Shown: one piece after another, positions 18,889 to 28,144 of the stretch
Position numbering within the stretch: position 1 is the first letter of the stretch
Layout of the letters: every line of letters begins with the position of its first letter
Assembly: GCF_019168305.1 (NCBI RefSeq)
Contig: NZ_JAHTBI010000050.1
Span: forward strand, 1 to 64,000
Direction of reading: 5' to 3'
Length of the DNA: 64,000 nucleotides
Origin: Pseudomonas aegrilactucae
GTDB taxonomy: Bacteria; Pseudomonadota; Gammaproteobacteria; Pseudomonadales; Pseudomonadaceae
Translations under genes and position numbers: made by a program
The notes under the pieces: generated by a model
Told to the model about the DNA's origin: nothing
Database searches by the model: none
What the model saw: only the letters and a program-made list of their open reading frames with translations

Positions 18889-20422
18889 GGCGCACCTGCC
18901 TTACCCGGCGCTCTTCAACCGCCTCGACCGTCATCATCCAGTCGCCCCAGGCCAGTTGATCGCCCACCCGCGGCAGGCGGTCGAGCAGGCTCATCACCAG
19001 CCCCGCAAGGGTCTGGTAGTCCTCGGTCGGCTTGGCCGCAAAGCCGATCTGCGCCTGGATCTGGCGCAGGTTCAGGGCACCGTTGACCAGGTAGCCGTCC
19101 TGCTCGGGCACGATGTCCGGCCCCTCGACCTCACTGGCGTCAGGTAGCTGGCCGGCAATCGACTCGAGGATGTCGGTCATGGTCAGCACCCCGGTGAAGT
19201 CACCGAACTCGTTGACCACAAACGCGATGTGCGTCGACTGGCTGCGCATCTGCTCCAGCGCGTTGAGGATGCTGAAGCTCTCCAGCAGGTTCAACGGCGC
19301 ACGGGCCAGGCGTTCCAGGTCCGGCTCCTGGCCGGCCAGCAGTTCCTTGAGCAGTTCCTTCTTGTGCACGAAGCCCAGCGGCTCTTCGATACGGCCGCCG
19401 CGAATCAGCGGCAGACGTGAATACGACGAATGCATCAGCGCCGTGCGAATCACTTCCGGCGGCTGCGCCAGGTCGATGGCATCGACCTCGGCGCGCACCG
19501 TCATCACGCTCTTGATCGGACGCTCTGCCAGGTTGAGCACACCGCTGATCATCACCCGCTCGCGGCGGTCGAACAGCACCTGCTCGTCGGCATCCTCGAC
19601 CAGGTCGGCAATCTCTTCGCCCACCTCGTCGGCCTGCAGGCGGCGCCCGCCCAGCATGCGCATCACCGCGTGCGCGGTACGCTCGCGCAACGGCCGGTGC
19701 TGTTGCAGGCTGCGCTTGCGCCGGGCACGGGCCAATTGGTTGAACAGCTCGATCAGGATCGAGAAGCCGATCGCCGCATACAGGTAGCCCTTGGGAATAT
19801 GGAAACCCAGGCCTTCGGCGGTGAGGCTGAAACCGATCATCATCAAAAAGCCCAGGCACAGCATGATCACCGTGGGGTGGGCGTTGACGAAACGGGTCAG
19901 CGGCTTGCTCGCCACGATCATGATGCCGATCGAGAAAATCACCGCGATCATCATGATCGACAGGTGTTCGACCATGCCCACGGCGGTGATCACCGCATCG
20001 AGCGAGAACACTGCATCGAGCACAACGATCTGCGCCACGATCGGCCAGAACGCCGAATGGCGCGTGGGGCCGCTGCTCTGTGCAACATGCCCCTCAAGGC
20101 GCTCGTGTAGTTCCATGGTGGCCTTGAACAGCAGGAACACACCCCCGAACAGCATGATCAGGTCACGGCCCGAGAAGCTCTTGTCGAACACCTCGAACAG
20201 CGGCGCGGTCAGGGTCACCATCCACGAGATGCTGGCCAGCAGGCCCAGGCGCATGATCAGCGCCAGCGACAGGCCGATCACCCGCGCACGGTCGCGCTGA
20301 TGGGGCGGCAGTTTGTCGGCGAGGATGGCAATGAACACCAGGTTGTCGATACCCAGTACCAGTTCGAGCACGATCAGCGTGGCAAGGCCCAGCCAGGCCG
20401 TGGGGTCGGCTAGCCATTCCAT
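18851..20422 (-). CDS. TerC-family membrane protein with CBS pair and CorC domain
   Basis: A 523-residue protein of the YoaE/YegH type. Residues 1-240 form a TerC-like membrane domain with [18 protein letters not shown] and [18 protein letters not shown], which carry the conserved acidic residues in membrane helices. A CBS pair follows (about 295-425, [16 protein letters not shown] and [20 protein letters not shown]), then a C-terminal CorC/HlyC transporter-associated domain. Members are linked to metal-ion homeostasis. The ion here is not known. Confidence 0.9.
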   Translation of the reverse strand: MEWLADPTAWLGLATLIVLELVLGIDNLVFIAILADKLPPHQRDRARVIGLSLALIMRLGLLASISWMVTLTAPLFEVFDKSFSGRDLIMLFGGVFLLFKATMELHERLEGHVAQSSGPTRHSAFWPIVAQIVVLDAVFSLDAVITAVGMVEHLSIMMIAVIFSIGIMIVASKPLTRFVNAHPTVIMLCLGFLMMIGFSLTAEGLGFHIPKGYLYAAIGFSILIELFNQLARARRKRSLQQHRPLRERTAHAVMRMLGGRRLQADEVGEEIADLVEDADEQVLFDRRERVMISGVLNLAERPIKSVMTVRAEVDAIDLAQPPEVIRTALMHSSYSRLPLIRGGRIEEPLGFVHKKELLKELLAGQEPDLERLARAPLNLLESFSILNALEQMRSQSTHIAFVVNEFGDFTGVLTMTDILESIAGQLPDASEVEGPDIVPEQDGYLVNGALNLRQIQAQIGFAAKPTEDYQTLAGLVMSLLDRLPRVGDQLAWGDWMMTVEAVEERRVRQVRLTPSVAADAAGA

Positions 20423-20655
20423 GGGCGGGTACTCATGCGGGAGGTGTCACAAGGACGGGAGGCAGGCCGGAACGGCCGGGTACTGGGAGGCTCCGAGAAC
20501 GAAGTCATAACAACCTTGAGTCAATTAGGATTGGTGATCCTACAATTTCAGCTGACTTTTCTCACAGCGTGAAAGTATTTCAAGCTGTGGCAAGGCGTTC
20601 AGGTTCGTTCACGGAAGTGAACCAGCGCAGATTGCGCCACAGCAGGCTGGAGAAG
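20423..20655. other. intergenic region upstream of the TerC/CBS gene
   Basis: This stretch holds the TerC/CBS promoter and the 3' flank of the AraC gene. GTTCAC-GGAA-GTGAAC forms a small hairpin around 20606-20621. A plus-strand frame starting at 20569 reads KVFQAVARRSGSFTEV, which looks like the start of a LysR protein but then loses all resemblance. I do not call a gene. Confidence 0.35.
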
Positions 20656-21483
20656 CTAGCGACCCGATCGATAATGCCCCGGCGTTGCCGCCAGGTGCTG
20701 CTTGAACGCGCGCTGCAAGTGCGCCTGGTCGGCAAAGCCGGCGTCCAGCGCCACATCGGCGATCAGCCTGCCTTCGCGCAGTTGGGCGCGTGCGTACTGC
20801 ACCCGGCAGTCGAGCAGATAGCCATGCGGGGTAAGCCCGTAATGCTGCTTGAACGTGCGGATCAGATAGGACGTCGACAAACCCGCCGCCTGGCCGATCG
20901 CCTCCAGGCTGAGCGGCTCGGTGCAGCGCTCGCGAATCAGCGCAGCAGCTCGCGCCAACCCAGGATGGCACGCGAGCCCGGGCGCTGGCGCCGCCTTCAG
21001 GCGCTGGCCCAGGCCACTGAAAAACGCCTGCGCGGTGGCCTGCTTGAGCGCAGCGCCGCACGCACTGTCAGTCAGCGTCGCATACAGCTGGCACACCTCG
21101 CCGTACAGGCTGGGCGAGGTGCTCAAGGTCGCCGCCAACGGCGCAAACCCCAGGCGCTGCAGCCACGGCATGTCCACATACAGCATCAGGTATGACCAGG
21201 GCTGGTCGGCGATGGGGTTGCAGGCATGCACCACCCCGGGGTTCATCATCACCACGGTACCGGTATCGATTTCACACCAGGTCTCACCACTCAGGTACGA
21301 GCTGCGCCCTGCCGTGATCGCACCGATGGAAAAACCGGCGTGGGAATGGCGCGCATAACAGACCTTGCGTCCGTCAGCCACCGCGCGCGCCTCGATGAAC
21401 GGCAACGCCGGGTCACGCCAGAACTGCGAGCCACTGCTCAAGGGTGGGACCTCCAGAAATACCAGGTGAAAAATGCCGCGCAA
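20656..21483 (-). CDS. AraC-family transcriptional regulator
   Basis: An AraC-type regulator of about 275 residues. The N-terminal cupin-like sensing domain includes RHSHAGFSIGAI and GTVVMMNPGVVHACNPI. Two C-terminal helix-turn-helix units follow (LSLEAIGQAAGLSTSYLIRT and IADVALDAGFADQAHLQRAF), ending PGHYRSGR. The frame is open well upstream to 21726 but without homology, so I place the start at a TTG (21481-21483). This is uncertain. It is divergent from lldP, which it may control. Confidence 0.8.
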   Translation of the reverse strand: MRGIFHLVFLEVPPLSSGSQFWRDPALPFIEARAVADGRKVCYARHSHAGFSIGAITAGRSSYLSGETWCEIDTGTVVMMNPGVVHACNPIADQPWSYLMLYVDMPWLQRLGFAPLAATLSTSPSLYGEVCQLYATLTDSACGAALKQATAQAFFSGLGQRLKAAPAPGLACHPGLARAAALIRERCTEPLSLEAIGQAAGLSTSYLIRTFKQHYGLTPHGYLLDCRVQYARAQLREGRLIADVALDAGFADQAHLQRAFKQHLAATPGHYRSGR

Positions 21484-21724
21484 CCGGCCGCCACTTTCAT
21501 TCGCGTGCGCTGCAGCCTGAAGGCAACCCCTCAATACTGCAACTGCAACGCCCAATTGTTCAACCCGCCAGTGCCACTGCGACGGCCAGGCAGCCCCCCA
21601 CGCACCTGCCCCGGACACCCGAAACAGTCGTAGCAAATTGAAATACCTTTTATCTTGACCTTCTATACTCAAGCCGTTGCGCCGTTGCTCGCCGCTCGTT
21701 CCAACAACAACTCCGAGGTGGCAC
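21484..21724. promoter_or_regulatory. AraC-lldP divergent promoter region
   Basis: A 241-base region between divergent genes. TATACT at 21664-21669, about 55 bases before the lldP start, is a reasonable -10 box, but no good -35 box lies at the right distance, which would suit an activator-dependent promoter. No operator was identified. Confidence 0.35.
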
Positions 21725-23488
21725 ATGATCTGGCAGCAGGTTTACGACCCGTTTGGCAGTCCCGTTCTCTCGACCGTCATGGCCGCCATCCCCGTCGTGG
21801 TGATGCTGGCGGCCTTGGCATTCTTCCACATCAAGGCACACATCGCCGCCCTGCTGGCGCTCGCTTCGGCGTTGCTGATTGCGATATTCGCGTTCGGCAT
21901 GCCGGCAGGGATGGCCGGCTCGGCGGCGCTGTACGGGGCGGCCAACGGCCTGCTGCCGATCGGCTGGATCGTGCTGAACATCATCTTCCTGCACCGCCTC
22001 ACCACCGAGAACGGCTCGTTCAAGGTGCTGCAGGATTCGCTGGCGCGCATTACCGAAGACCGGCGCCTGCAGTTGTTGCTGATCGCGTTCTGCTTCGGGG
22101 CATTCTTCGAGGGAGCGGCAGGCTTCGGCACACCGGTGGCGGTGACCGGGGCGATCCTCATCGGCCTGGGCTTTTCGCCACTGGCCGCCTCGGGCCTGGC
22201 GTTGATCGCCAACACCGCGCCGGTGGCCTTCGGCGCGCTGGGCACACCGATCATCACCCTGGCCAAGGTCACCGGGCTGGATGAAATGGCCCTGTCGGCA
22301 ATGGTCGGCCGGCAACTGCCGTTCTTTTCGGTGATCGTGCCGTTCTGGCTGATCTGGGCCTTCGCCGGGTGGCGCAAGATGCTCGAGATCTGGCCGGCCA
22401 TCCTGATTGCCGGGGTGAGCTTTGCGGTACCGCAGTTCGTGGTGTCCAACTACCACGGCCCGATGCTGGTGGACGTGATCGCGGCGTTGATTTCCATGGC
22501 CTGCCTCACCGGTTTTCTCAAGGTGTGGAAACCCGGAACGGTGCATACCTCGGCGGCCCTGTCGGGGCGTGTCGACAACTCCAAGGTCGACGTCGACCCC
22601 GACGACAAGCCGCCGGGCAGCATGCCCTTCGGCGCCGATGGCAAGCGCGCGGTGCTGCGTGCGTGGATGCCCTGGATGATTCTCACGGTGTTCGTGTTCG
22701 CCTGGGGCACCCAGGGCTTCAAGAACCTGTTCGACGTGCGCCCTGCCCTCGACCCGCAGACCCAGGCCGCCCTGCTCGACCCGCAAGGCAAGCCGAAGAT
22801 GGAAGCCAACCCGCTGTTCTCACCGCTGCTGACCTTCGACACCCTCCACCTGCAGATCGAAAAGGTCCCGCCCGTGGTGGCCCAGGCCAAACCGGAAGAG
22901 GCGGTGTACAAGTTCAACTGGTTCACCTCAACCGGTACCGGCATCCTGCTGTCGGCCATCATCGGCGGCCTGCTGATGGGGTACAAGGTCACCGACCTGG
23001 TACGCCATTACCTGCGCACGATCTGGGTGGTGCGCTACTCGCTGATCACCATCGTGGCGATGCTGGCGCTGGGCTTTCTGACGCGATACTCGGGGCTGGA
23101 CGCGACCATGGGCCTGGCGTTCGCCGCCACCGGCATCTTCTACCCCATGTTCGGCACCTTGCTGGGCTGGCTGGGGGTGGCCCTGACCGGTTCGGACACG
23201 GCGTCCAACGTGCTGTTCGGCGGCCTGCAACGGGTCACGGCCGAGCAACTGGGACTCAGCCCGATCCTGATGGCGGCGGCCAACAGCTCAGGTGGGGTGA
23301 TGGGCAAGATGGTCGATGCGCAGTCGATCGTGGTGGCCTCCACAGCGACCCGCTGGTACGGGCATGAAGGCGAGATCCTGCGCTACGTGTTCTTCCACTC
23401 GATCGTGCTGGCGATCCTGGTGGGCGCTCTGGTGACGCTGCAGGCCTATGTCGCGCCGTTCACCTCGATGGTGGTGGGCGGGCCATAG
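21725..23488 (+). CDS. lldP: L-lactate permease family transporter
   Basis: A 587-residue inner-membrane protein of the lactate permease family (LctP), with about 13-14 hydrophobic segments. Family blocks are clear: CFGAFFEGAAGFGTPVAVTG, NTAPVAFGALGTPIITLA and the C-terminal SSGGVMGKMVDAQSIVVAST. It imports lactate with protons, and some members also carry glycolate. The ATG at 21725 sits close behind CTCCGAGGTGGCAC. It is not accompanied here by lldD or lldR. The neighbours are a divergent AraC gene and a broken XRE-cupin gene, so the inducer may differ from that of a standard lld operon. Confidence 0.92.
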   Translation: MIWQQVYDPFGSPVLSTVMAAIPVVVMLAALAFFHIKAHIAALLALASALLIAIFAFGMPAGMAGSAALYGAANGLLPIGWIVLNIIFLHRLTTENGSFKVLQDSLARITEDRRLQLLLIAFCFGAFFEGAAGFGTPVAVTGAILIGLGFSPLAASGLALIANTAPVAFGALGTPIITLAKVTGLDEMALSAMVGRQLPFFSVIVPFWLIWAFAGWRKMLEIWPAILIAGVSFAVPQFVVSNYHGPMLVDVIAALISMACLTGFLKVWKPGTVHTSAALSGRVDNSKVDVDPDDKPPGSMPFGADGKRAVLRAWMPWMILTVFVFAWGTQGFKNLFDVRPALDPQTQAALLDPQGKPKMEANPLFSPLLTFDTLHLQIEKVPPVVAQAKPEEAVYKFNWFTSTGTGILLSAIIGGLLMGYKVTDLVRHYLRTIWVVRYSLITIVAMLALGFLTRYSGLDATMGLAFAATGIFYPMFGTLLGWLGVALTGSDTASNVLFGGLQRVTAEQLGLSPILMAAANSSGGVMGKMVDAQSIVVASTATRWYGHEGEILRYVFFHSIVLAILVGALVTLQAYVAPFTSMVVGGP

Positions 23489-23489
23489 G

Positions 23490-23676
23490 GGCCGCCGGCG
23501 GTGCATGCCAGCTCGAAGCTTGCGTGCACCACCACCAGCAGTTGCGCCTGCACGCTGCCCACCGAACGCAGCCGGTGCGGCGTCTGGGCATTGAAATGCA
23601 GCGCATCGCCGCGCTCCAGCAACACCCGCTCGTGCATGAAGTCCACCTCCACCTGGCCTTCGTGCACAAACAGGAT
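23490..23676 (-). pseudogene. C-terminal cupin fragment of an XRE-type regulator
   Basis: On the minus strand the frame reads ILFVHEGQVEVDF and then ERGDALHFNAQTPHRLR and AQLLVVVH. This is the cupin half of HTH-XRE/cupin regulators. The N-terminal helix-turn-helix and the first cupin strands are absent, because the reading frame begins exactly at the stop codon of the TonB receptor gene (23677). It is a relic marking a recombination junction. Its frame runs into the end of lldP. Confidence 0.7.
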
Positions 23677-25917
23677 TTACAACTTCCAGTCCAGGCTCAA
23701 GGTGACCGTTCGCGGATCACCCCAGTACACGCCGTTATAGAACCCCACATTGTTGTAGTACTTGGTATCCAGCAGGTTCTTCACGTTCAGCGACGCCGAC
23801 AGGTGCTCGTCGAACGCATAGCGCGACATCAACCCGACGACGGTGTAGGAACGCTGGCGGATATCGGTTTCGACCGTGATGTACTCGCCGGAGGCATCAC
23901 GCCCCACCGGGCGATTACCACTGTCGTAGATCGCGCTCTGCCAGTCCACCGAACTCCCTACCGTCAACTGCTCCATGACCTTGTAGGTCGTGTTGAGACG
24001 GACCATGTTCAACGGCTGCGTCGTGTTGCGGCGTTTTTTATCGGCGTCCAGCGAGTGGGTGTAGCTGTAGCCCAGTGTCATGTTCCAGCCCGCCATCACT
24101 TCGCCGCCAATCTCGGCCTCGAAACCGTCGACCGTGTTGCCCTTGCCACCGCTCTTGTAATACGTGGTCAACTGGCCATCGGCATTGCGTATGCGCGAGT
24201 AATCGACCTCGGCAACGTTATCCTGCTTGCTGCGGTACACCGCCGTGCTCAGATTCAGGCGGTCATCGAGCAAGCTGCCCTTGAGCCCGATTTCGTAGTT
24301 GCTACCGACTACCGGGTCCAGGTACTGGTCATTGACGTCCTTCAGGTTCTGCGGCTTGAAGATGTCGGTGTAACTGGCATACACGGTGTATTCGTCGGTC
24401 AGGTCGTAGAGAATCCCTGCATACGGAGTCCAGACGTCGTTGTGCGTGCGCGTGGTCTTGTTGTTGGGCGAGGTGACCTGACCGGCATCGTTGTACCGCC
24501 AGGACTGGCTCGTCACCTCCCAGCTTCCATATCGGCTGCCCAGCACCAGGTGCAGTGCATCGGTAATGTTCAGGCGCGTCGCCAGGTAGCCGGCCTTCTG
24601 CTCGGTGGTGGAACGGGAGCTGTCCAGGTTGGTCACGGTGTCAGGGAACTTCTCCACATCCCCCAGGTATTTCCAGTCAGGGATCGTGGTGTAGCCCGGT
24701 GGCACTGCGCCCGGACGCACGAACGGCGCACTGTTGCGTCGTTTCGACTCCCCATAGCCGATCATGAAATCGTGCTCACGCCCAAACAAGGCAAAGGGCC
24801 CTGCTACGTTCAGGTCTGCCGCACTCATCTTCTCGTCGCCGATGAAGTGGCTGGTCCACGCGTTCATGCCACTACGGTCGGCTGCCGGAAAACCATTGCC
24901 GCCGAAGTACACCTTGCCGTCGGTCTCGCTCTGGCGGTAGGTATAGGCAGCCTTGAGCTTCCAGTCCCCCGCCAGCCGCTGATCAAGGGTGGCAAATACG
25001 GTTTCATCCTTGAGCGGCCAAGAGCTCCAGGGCGCCGAGATGTTGTTCGAACGCGGCAGCTTGGCCTTGCCACCCGAGGCATTCCAGTACGGCACGGTAC
25101 CCCACGAGGCCCCCTGCACGTGCTTGTTCTGATAGTCGTAGCCCACCGCCAGCACCGTGTCCTCGGTCAGGTCGCCTTCCAGGATGCCGTACGCCACTTC
25201 ACGCTGGGTCTGATAGCGGTCACGAAACGAGTTGGCGTCACGGTAGGCCAGCACACTGCGCCCGCGCAGGCGGCCATCGAAGGCCAGCGGGCCACCCACA
25301 TCGACATAGCTGTAGTAATTGTCGTAGCTGCCGCCGCGCAGGCCGGTCTTGACCGTCAGTTCATGGGTGGGGCGCTTGCGCATCATGTTGATGGTGCCCG
25401 ACGGGTCGCCCGCACCGGTGGTCAGGCCGGTGGCGCCGCGTACCACCTCGATACGGTCATAGATGATGGTGTCGGAGTCGGACTTCAGGCCCGAGAAGGT
25501 ATTGAGCATGCCATCGATCTGGAAGTTGTCGATGGCATAGCCACGCGAGTTGTAGGTGGGGCGCTCGGAGTCGTTGCGCTGCACCACCACCCCGGTGACC
25601 TGGCCCATGGCTTCGGACAAGGTATCGAGCTGAAAGTCGTCGAGTTGCTGGCGGGTCAGCACCGACATCGACTGCGGGGTGTCCTTGATCGACAGGTTCA
25701 GGCGTGTGGCGGTACTCATGCTGCCGGTAGTGTAGGCCCCGGTATTTTCGGTGGTTCTGCCCAGGCCTTCGGCATTCACGTTGGTAGAACCAAGCTCCAG
25801 CGTCTGTGGCGTGGCGGCCACCAGCGGCGCTTGATTTTCAGCCAGGGCGGCGGCACTGCCGGCAGTCCCGCACAGGCCCAACATCAATGTCATGGAACGG
25901 GTAATCGGCGCGAACAT
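23677..25917 (-). CDS. TonB-dependent siderophore receptor
   Basis: A 746-residue outer-membrane receptor of the FhuE/FpvA family. A signal peptide ends near residue 26 (AAALAEN). The plug domain spans about 55-190, with IKDTPQSMSVLTRQQLDD, YNSRGYAIDNFQIDGM and VEVVRGATGL-type blocks (here IEVVRGATGL). The rest is a 22-strand barrel ending TLSLDWKL. No STN domain lies between signal peptide and plug, so it should not signal to a sigma/anti-sigma pair, and none is nearby. The ligand is probably a ferric siderophore. A Fur-like site lies about 80 bases upstream. The gene is bounded by an XRE-cupin relic and an atoE relic, indicating that it was inserted. Confidence 0.93.
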   Translation of the reverse strand: MFAPITRSMTLMLGLCGTAGSAAALAENQAPLVAATPQTLELGSTNVNAEGLGRTTENTGAYTTGSMSTATRLNLSIKDTPQSMSVLTRQQLDDFQLDTLSEAMGQVTGVVVQRNDSERPTYNSRGYAIDNFQIDGMLNTFSGLKSDSDTIIYDRIEVVRGATGLTTGAGDPSGTINMMRKRPTHELTVKTGLRGGSYDNYYSYVDVGGPLAFDGRLRGRSVLAYRDANSFRDRYQTQREVAYGILEGDLTEDTVLAVGYDYQNKHVQGASWGTVPYWNASGGKAKLPRSNNISAPWSSWPLKDETVFATLDQRLAGDWKLKAAYTYRQSETDGKVYFGGNGFPAADRSGMNAWTSHFIGDEKMSAADLNVAGPFALFGREHDFMIGYGESKRRNSAPFVRPGAVPPGYTTIPDWKYLGDVEKFPDTVTNLDSSRSTTEQKAGYLATRLNITDALHLVLGSRYGSWEVTSQSWRYNDAGQVTSPNNKTTRTHNDVWTPYAGILYDLTDEYTVYASYTDIFKPQNLKDVNDQYLDPVVGSNYEIGLKGSLLDDRLNLSTAVYRSKQDNVAEVDYSRIRNADGQLTTYYKSGGKGNTVDGFEAEIGGEVMAGWNMTLGYSYTHSLDADKKRRNTTQPLNMVRLNTTYKVMEQLTVGSSVDWQSAIYDSGNRPVGRDASGEYITVETDIRQRSYTVVGLMSRYAFDEHLSASLNVKNLLDTKYYNNVGFYNGVYWGDPRTVTLSLDWKL

Positions 25918-25995
25918 CGCTGCCTTCTCCTTGTTTTGCTTGGGGAAATTCCGTTTAAAAGTGCGAGGCCGAGCATAATGAAAATCAACCTTAAA

Positions 25996-26010
25996 TGCGA
26001 ATGCTTATTG
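25996..26010 (-). promoter_or_regulatory. Fur-box-like sequence upstream of the TonB receptor gene
   Basis: TGCGAATGCTTATTG resembles the 7-1-7 Fur pattern TGATAATGATTATCA, with about 10 of 14 arm positions matching. It sits in an AT-rich stretch about 80 bases before the receptor start. Iron control of such receptors is usual. The match is moderate. Confidence 0.45.
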
Positions 26011-26026
26011 ATACATATTTGAGCGC

Positions 26027-26060
26027 AAAAAAAGAGCGACCTTTGGATCGCCCTTTTTCT
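26027..26060. terminator. putative bidirectional terminator
   Basis: A run of seven A, then GAGCGA-CCTTTGGA-TCGCCC and a run of five T form a short stem with A/T tracts on both sides. It would stop minus-strand transcripts leaving the scoAB-atoE relic before the TonB receptor promoter. Confidence 0.6.
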
Positions 26061-26064
26061 GTAC

Positions 26065-26392
26065 CCGATGCGTTATGGCATCACCGGTGGCGTGTAGTGC
26101 AACGTGGTGCACAGCGCCCAGAGCAGGTGATACTGCAGGTCGTTGGCCACCAGCATCACGTAGGGCGCCTCGATGATCCACTTGCCCCCATCAGCAAGGC
26201 ATAGGTGTCATGCGAGGCACTCAGCATGATGAACAGGAAGTTGTAGGTGTTGAGCCCGGAAATCGCGGTGATCGCCAGGATCGACGGTGTCAGCGGCAAA
26301 CACCCAGGAGTCGGGGACCAGCGTTCGGCCCAGTTGGAACAGCGCAAGGCAAAGCGGGCCGAGCGGCTGTCTTGGCGTTCAGCGGCCACGGG
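26065..26392 (-). pseudogene. atoE: atoE relic (short-chain fatty acid transporter)
   Basis: Three pieces of an AtoE-type transporter remain on the minus strand. The first is an N-terminal piece from a GTG near 26392 (FALRCSNWAERW, then frame-shifted VPDSWVFAA). The second is a middle piece (GLNTYNFLFIML). The third is a C-terminal piece (GKWIIEAPYVMLVANDLQYH), in shifting frames, ending at a TAA near 26065. Most of the roughly 450-residue membrane protein is deleted. It follows scoA and scoB as in ato operons, so butyrate/acetoacetate uptake by this operon has probably been lost. Confidence 0.7.
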
Positions 26393-26456
26393 ATCTTCCT
26401 TCTTGTTTTTATGGAATGGCAACCGGCCCTCACAGGTCCGGTGTACGCAGAACCTT

Positions 26457-26480
26457 GTGGGAGCTGGCTTGCCAGCGAAG
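26457..26480 (+). repeat. single REP element
   Basis: GTGGGAGCTGGCTTGCCAGC followed by GAAG, identical to the right arm of the pair at 14304-14327. It lies between the end of scoB and the start of the atoE relic. Confidence 0.85.
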
Positions 26481-26503
26481 GGGCCAGCAGGGTCTATAGC
26501 CAA

Positions 26504-27160
26504 TTAGAAGGACATTTCCTTCACGTCATCGGCCACGATCAGCTTGCCGGCAGTCTTGGCGATGATCTCTTCCACACTCACCCCTGGCGCGGTCTCGCGC
26601 AGGATGAATGCACCGTCCTCGATCTCCAGGTAGGCAAGGTCGGTAAGCACCTTGCGAATGCACCCGGCACCGGTCAGCGGCAGGCTGCAACGCGCCAGCA
26701 ACTTGGATTCGCCGTCCTTGGACGCATGGGTCATGGTCACGATGATATTGTCGGCCCCGGCCACAAGATCCATCGCCCCGCCCATGCCCTTGACCAGCTT
26801 GCCGGGGATCATCCAGGAGGCGATGTTGCCCTCCACGTCCACCTCGAAGGCGCCCAGCACGGTGAGGTCGACATGCCCGCCACGGATCATGGCGAACGAC
26901 TCGGCCGAGTTGAAGATCGACGCACCACGCCGGGCCGTCACGGTCTGTTTGCCGGCGTTGATCATGTCGGCGTCGAGCTGCGCTTCGGTGGGGAACTCGC
27001 CCATGCCGAGCAAGCCGTTTTCCGACTGCAGCATCACGTCGATATCATCCGGTACGTAGTTGGCCACCAGGGTCGGGATGCCGATGCCCAGGTTCACGTA
27101 GAAACCATCCTTGAGTTCGCGGGCTACACGTTGTGCCATTTGTTCGCGGGTAAGTGCCAT
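26504..27160 (-). CDS. scoB: 3-oxoacid CoA-transferase subunit B
   Basis: A 218-residue beta subunit of a succinyl-CoA:3-ketoacid (or acetoacetate) CoA-transferase, which activates acetoacetate with CoA from another acyl-CoA. The catalytic glutamate is in MLQSENGLLGMG near residues 43-54, and the later GGHVDLTVLGAFEVD is conserved. It is co-transcribed with scoA, 36 bases upstream. The enzyme works as an alpha/beta complex in ketone-body and short-chain fatty acid use. Confidence 0.94.
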   Translation of the reverse strand: MALTREQMAQRVARELKDGFYVNLGIGIPTLVANYVPDDIDVMLQSENGLLGMGEFPTEAQLDADMINAGKQTVTARRGASIFNSAESFAMIRGGHVDLTVLGAFEVDVEGNIASWMIPGKLVKGMGGAMDLVAGADNIIVTMTHASKDGESKLLARCSLPLTGAGCIRKVLTDLAYLEIEDGAFILRETAPGVSVEEIIAKTAGKLIVADDVKEMSF

Positions 27161-27196
27161 GCTCAGGTTCTCTTTGTTGTTCTGCGCGGGGTCGGC

Positions 27197-27895
27197 TCAG
27201 GCTTTGACCGTGCGTTTCTCGATACGCTTCTCGAAGCGGCCGACGATGACCCGGTCGACATAGATGCCGGGGGTATGGATCTCGCTGGGCAGCAGCACGC
27301 CGGGCTCGACGATTTCCTCGACCTCGACCACGGTGATCTTGCCGGCCGTGGCTGCCAGCGGGTTGAAGTTCTGCGCGGTATGGCGGTACACCACGTTGCC
27401 GAAGTGGTCGGCTTTCCAGCCCTTGACGATGGCGAAGTCGCCGGTGATGGCCTCTTCGAGGATGTACTTGCGCCCATTGAACTCGCGCACCTCCTTGCCC
27501 TCGGCCACCGGGGTACCGTAGCCGGTGGCGGTGAAGAAGGCCGGGATGCCGGCACCGCCTGCGCGCATCTTCTCGGCCAGGGTGCCTTGCGGGGTAAGCT
27601 CCACTTCCAGCTCGCCGCTGAGCAACTGACGCTCGAATTCGGCGTTTTCGCCCACGTACGAGGCGATCATCTTGCGGATCTGGCGGTCTTCGAGCAGTAC
27701 GCCCAGGCCAAAGCCATCGACGCCGCAGTTGTTGGACACCACGGTCAGGCCGCTGACGCCACGGCGCCTGATCTCGGCGATGAGGTTTTCCGGGATACCG
27801 CACAGGCCGAAGCCGCCGGCCAGTACGGTCATGTTGTCGGTCAGGCCTTCAAGGGCCTCTTCATAGGTCGCTACACGCTTGTCCAGTCCGGCCAT
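27197..27895 (-). CDS. scoA: 3-oxoacid CoA-transferase subunit A
   Basis: A 232-residue alpha subunit. The CoA-binding glycine loop [16 protein letters not shown] is at residues 28-43, and [20 protein letters not shown] is near 118. The start [15 protein letters not shown] is chosen for homology, as longer frames upstream show none. It heads the scoA-scoB-(atoE relic) operon on the minus strand. No regulator gene is adjacent now. The gap upstream carries only a reductase relic. Confidence 0.94.
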   Translation of the reverse strand: MAGLDKRVATYEEALEGLTDNMTVLAGGFGLCGIPENLIAEIRRRGVSGLTVVSNNCGVDGFGLGVLLEDRQIRKMIASYVGENAEFERQLLSGELEVELTPQGTLAEKMRAGGAGIPAFFTATGYGTPVAEGKEVREFNGRKYILEEAITGDFAIVKGWKADHFGNVVYRHTAQNFNPLAATAGKITVVEVEEIVEPGVLLPSEIHTPGIYVDRVIVGRFEKRIEKRTVKA

Positions 27896-28057
27896 GCTGA
27901 TCCGCCTTTTGTAGTTGTTGAACCGACGAGGAGTGTCGGAGAGCGTCTGGGGCCATCTTCCCCCCTGCCCACTCATTTGTTAATTTTGTTTTTTTGATCG
28001 ATTGATTGATTATTCGAATCAATCCTTGATCCCTGCAGGCGCTGACAACACGGGATC

Positions 28058-28144
28058 GAGTGGGGCCTGACAGTGATCGACACGGCCGAGGTGTACGCCG
28101 AGGGCGGCGCCGAACAGCATGGCGCCACGCCGGCGCAGGCCTGA
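28058..28144 (+). pseudogene. aldo/keto reductase relic
   Basis: Twenty-eight codons read EWGLTVIDTAEVYAEGGAEQ and a short tail, then stop at 28142-28144, touching the dnaE2 stop codon. This is the conserved N-terminal block of the aldo/keto reductase family, containing the Asp and Tyr active-site residues. The rest of the roughly 270-residue enzyme is missing. From memory, P. putida strains have an intact gene of this type beside dnaE2. That should be checked. Confidence 0.65.

Noticed and set aside
20569-20660. LysR-type N-terminal relic (KVFQAVARRSGSFTEV)
   Set aside because: Only about 16 residues resemble LysR proteins and the other strand reads equally well; too short to support a pseudogene.
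23677-25917. FpvA/FecA-like signalling receptor with STN domain
   Set aside because: The plug begins soon after the signal peptide and no sigma/anti-sigma genes are adjacent.
23524-26022. An 832-codon plus-strand frame opposite the TonB receptor
   Set aside because: It is antisense to a clearly conserved receptor and shows no domain.
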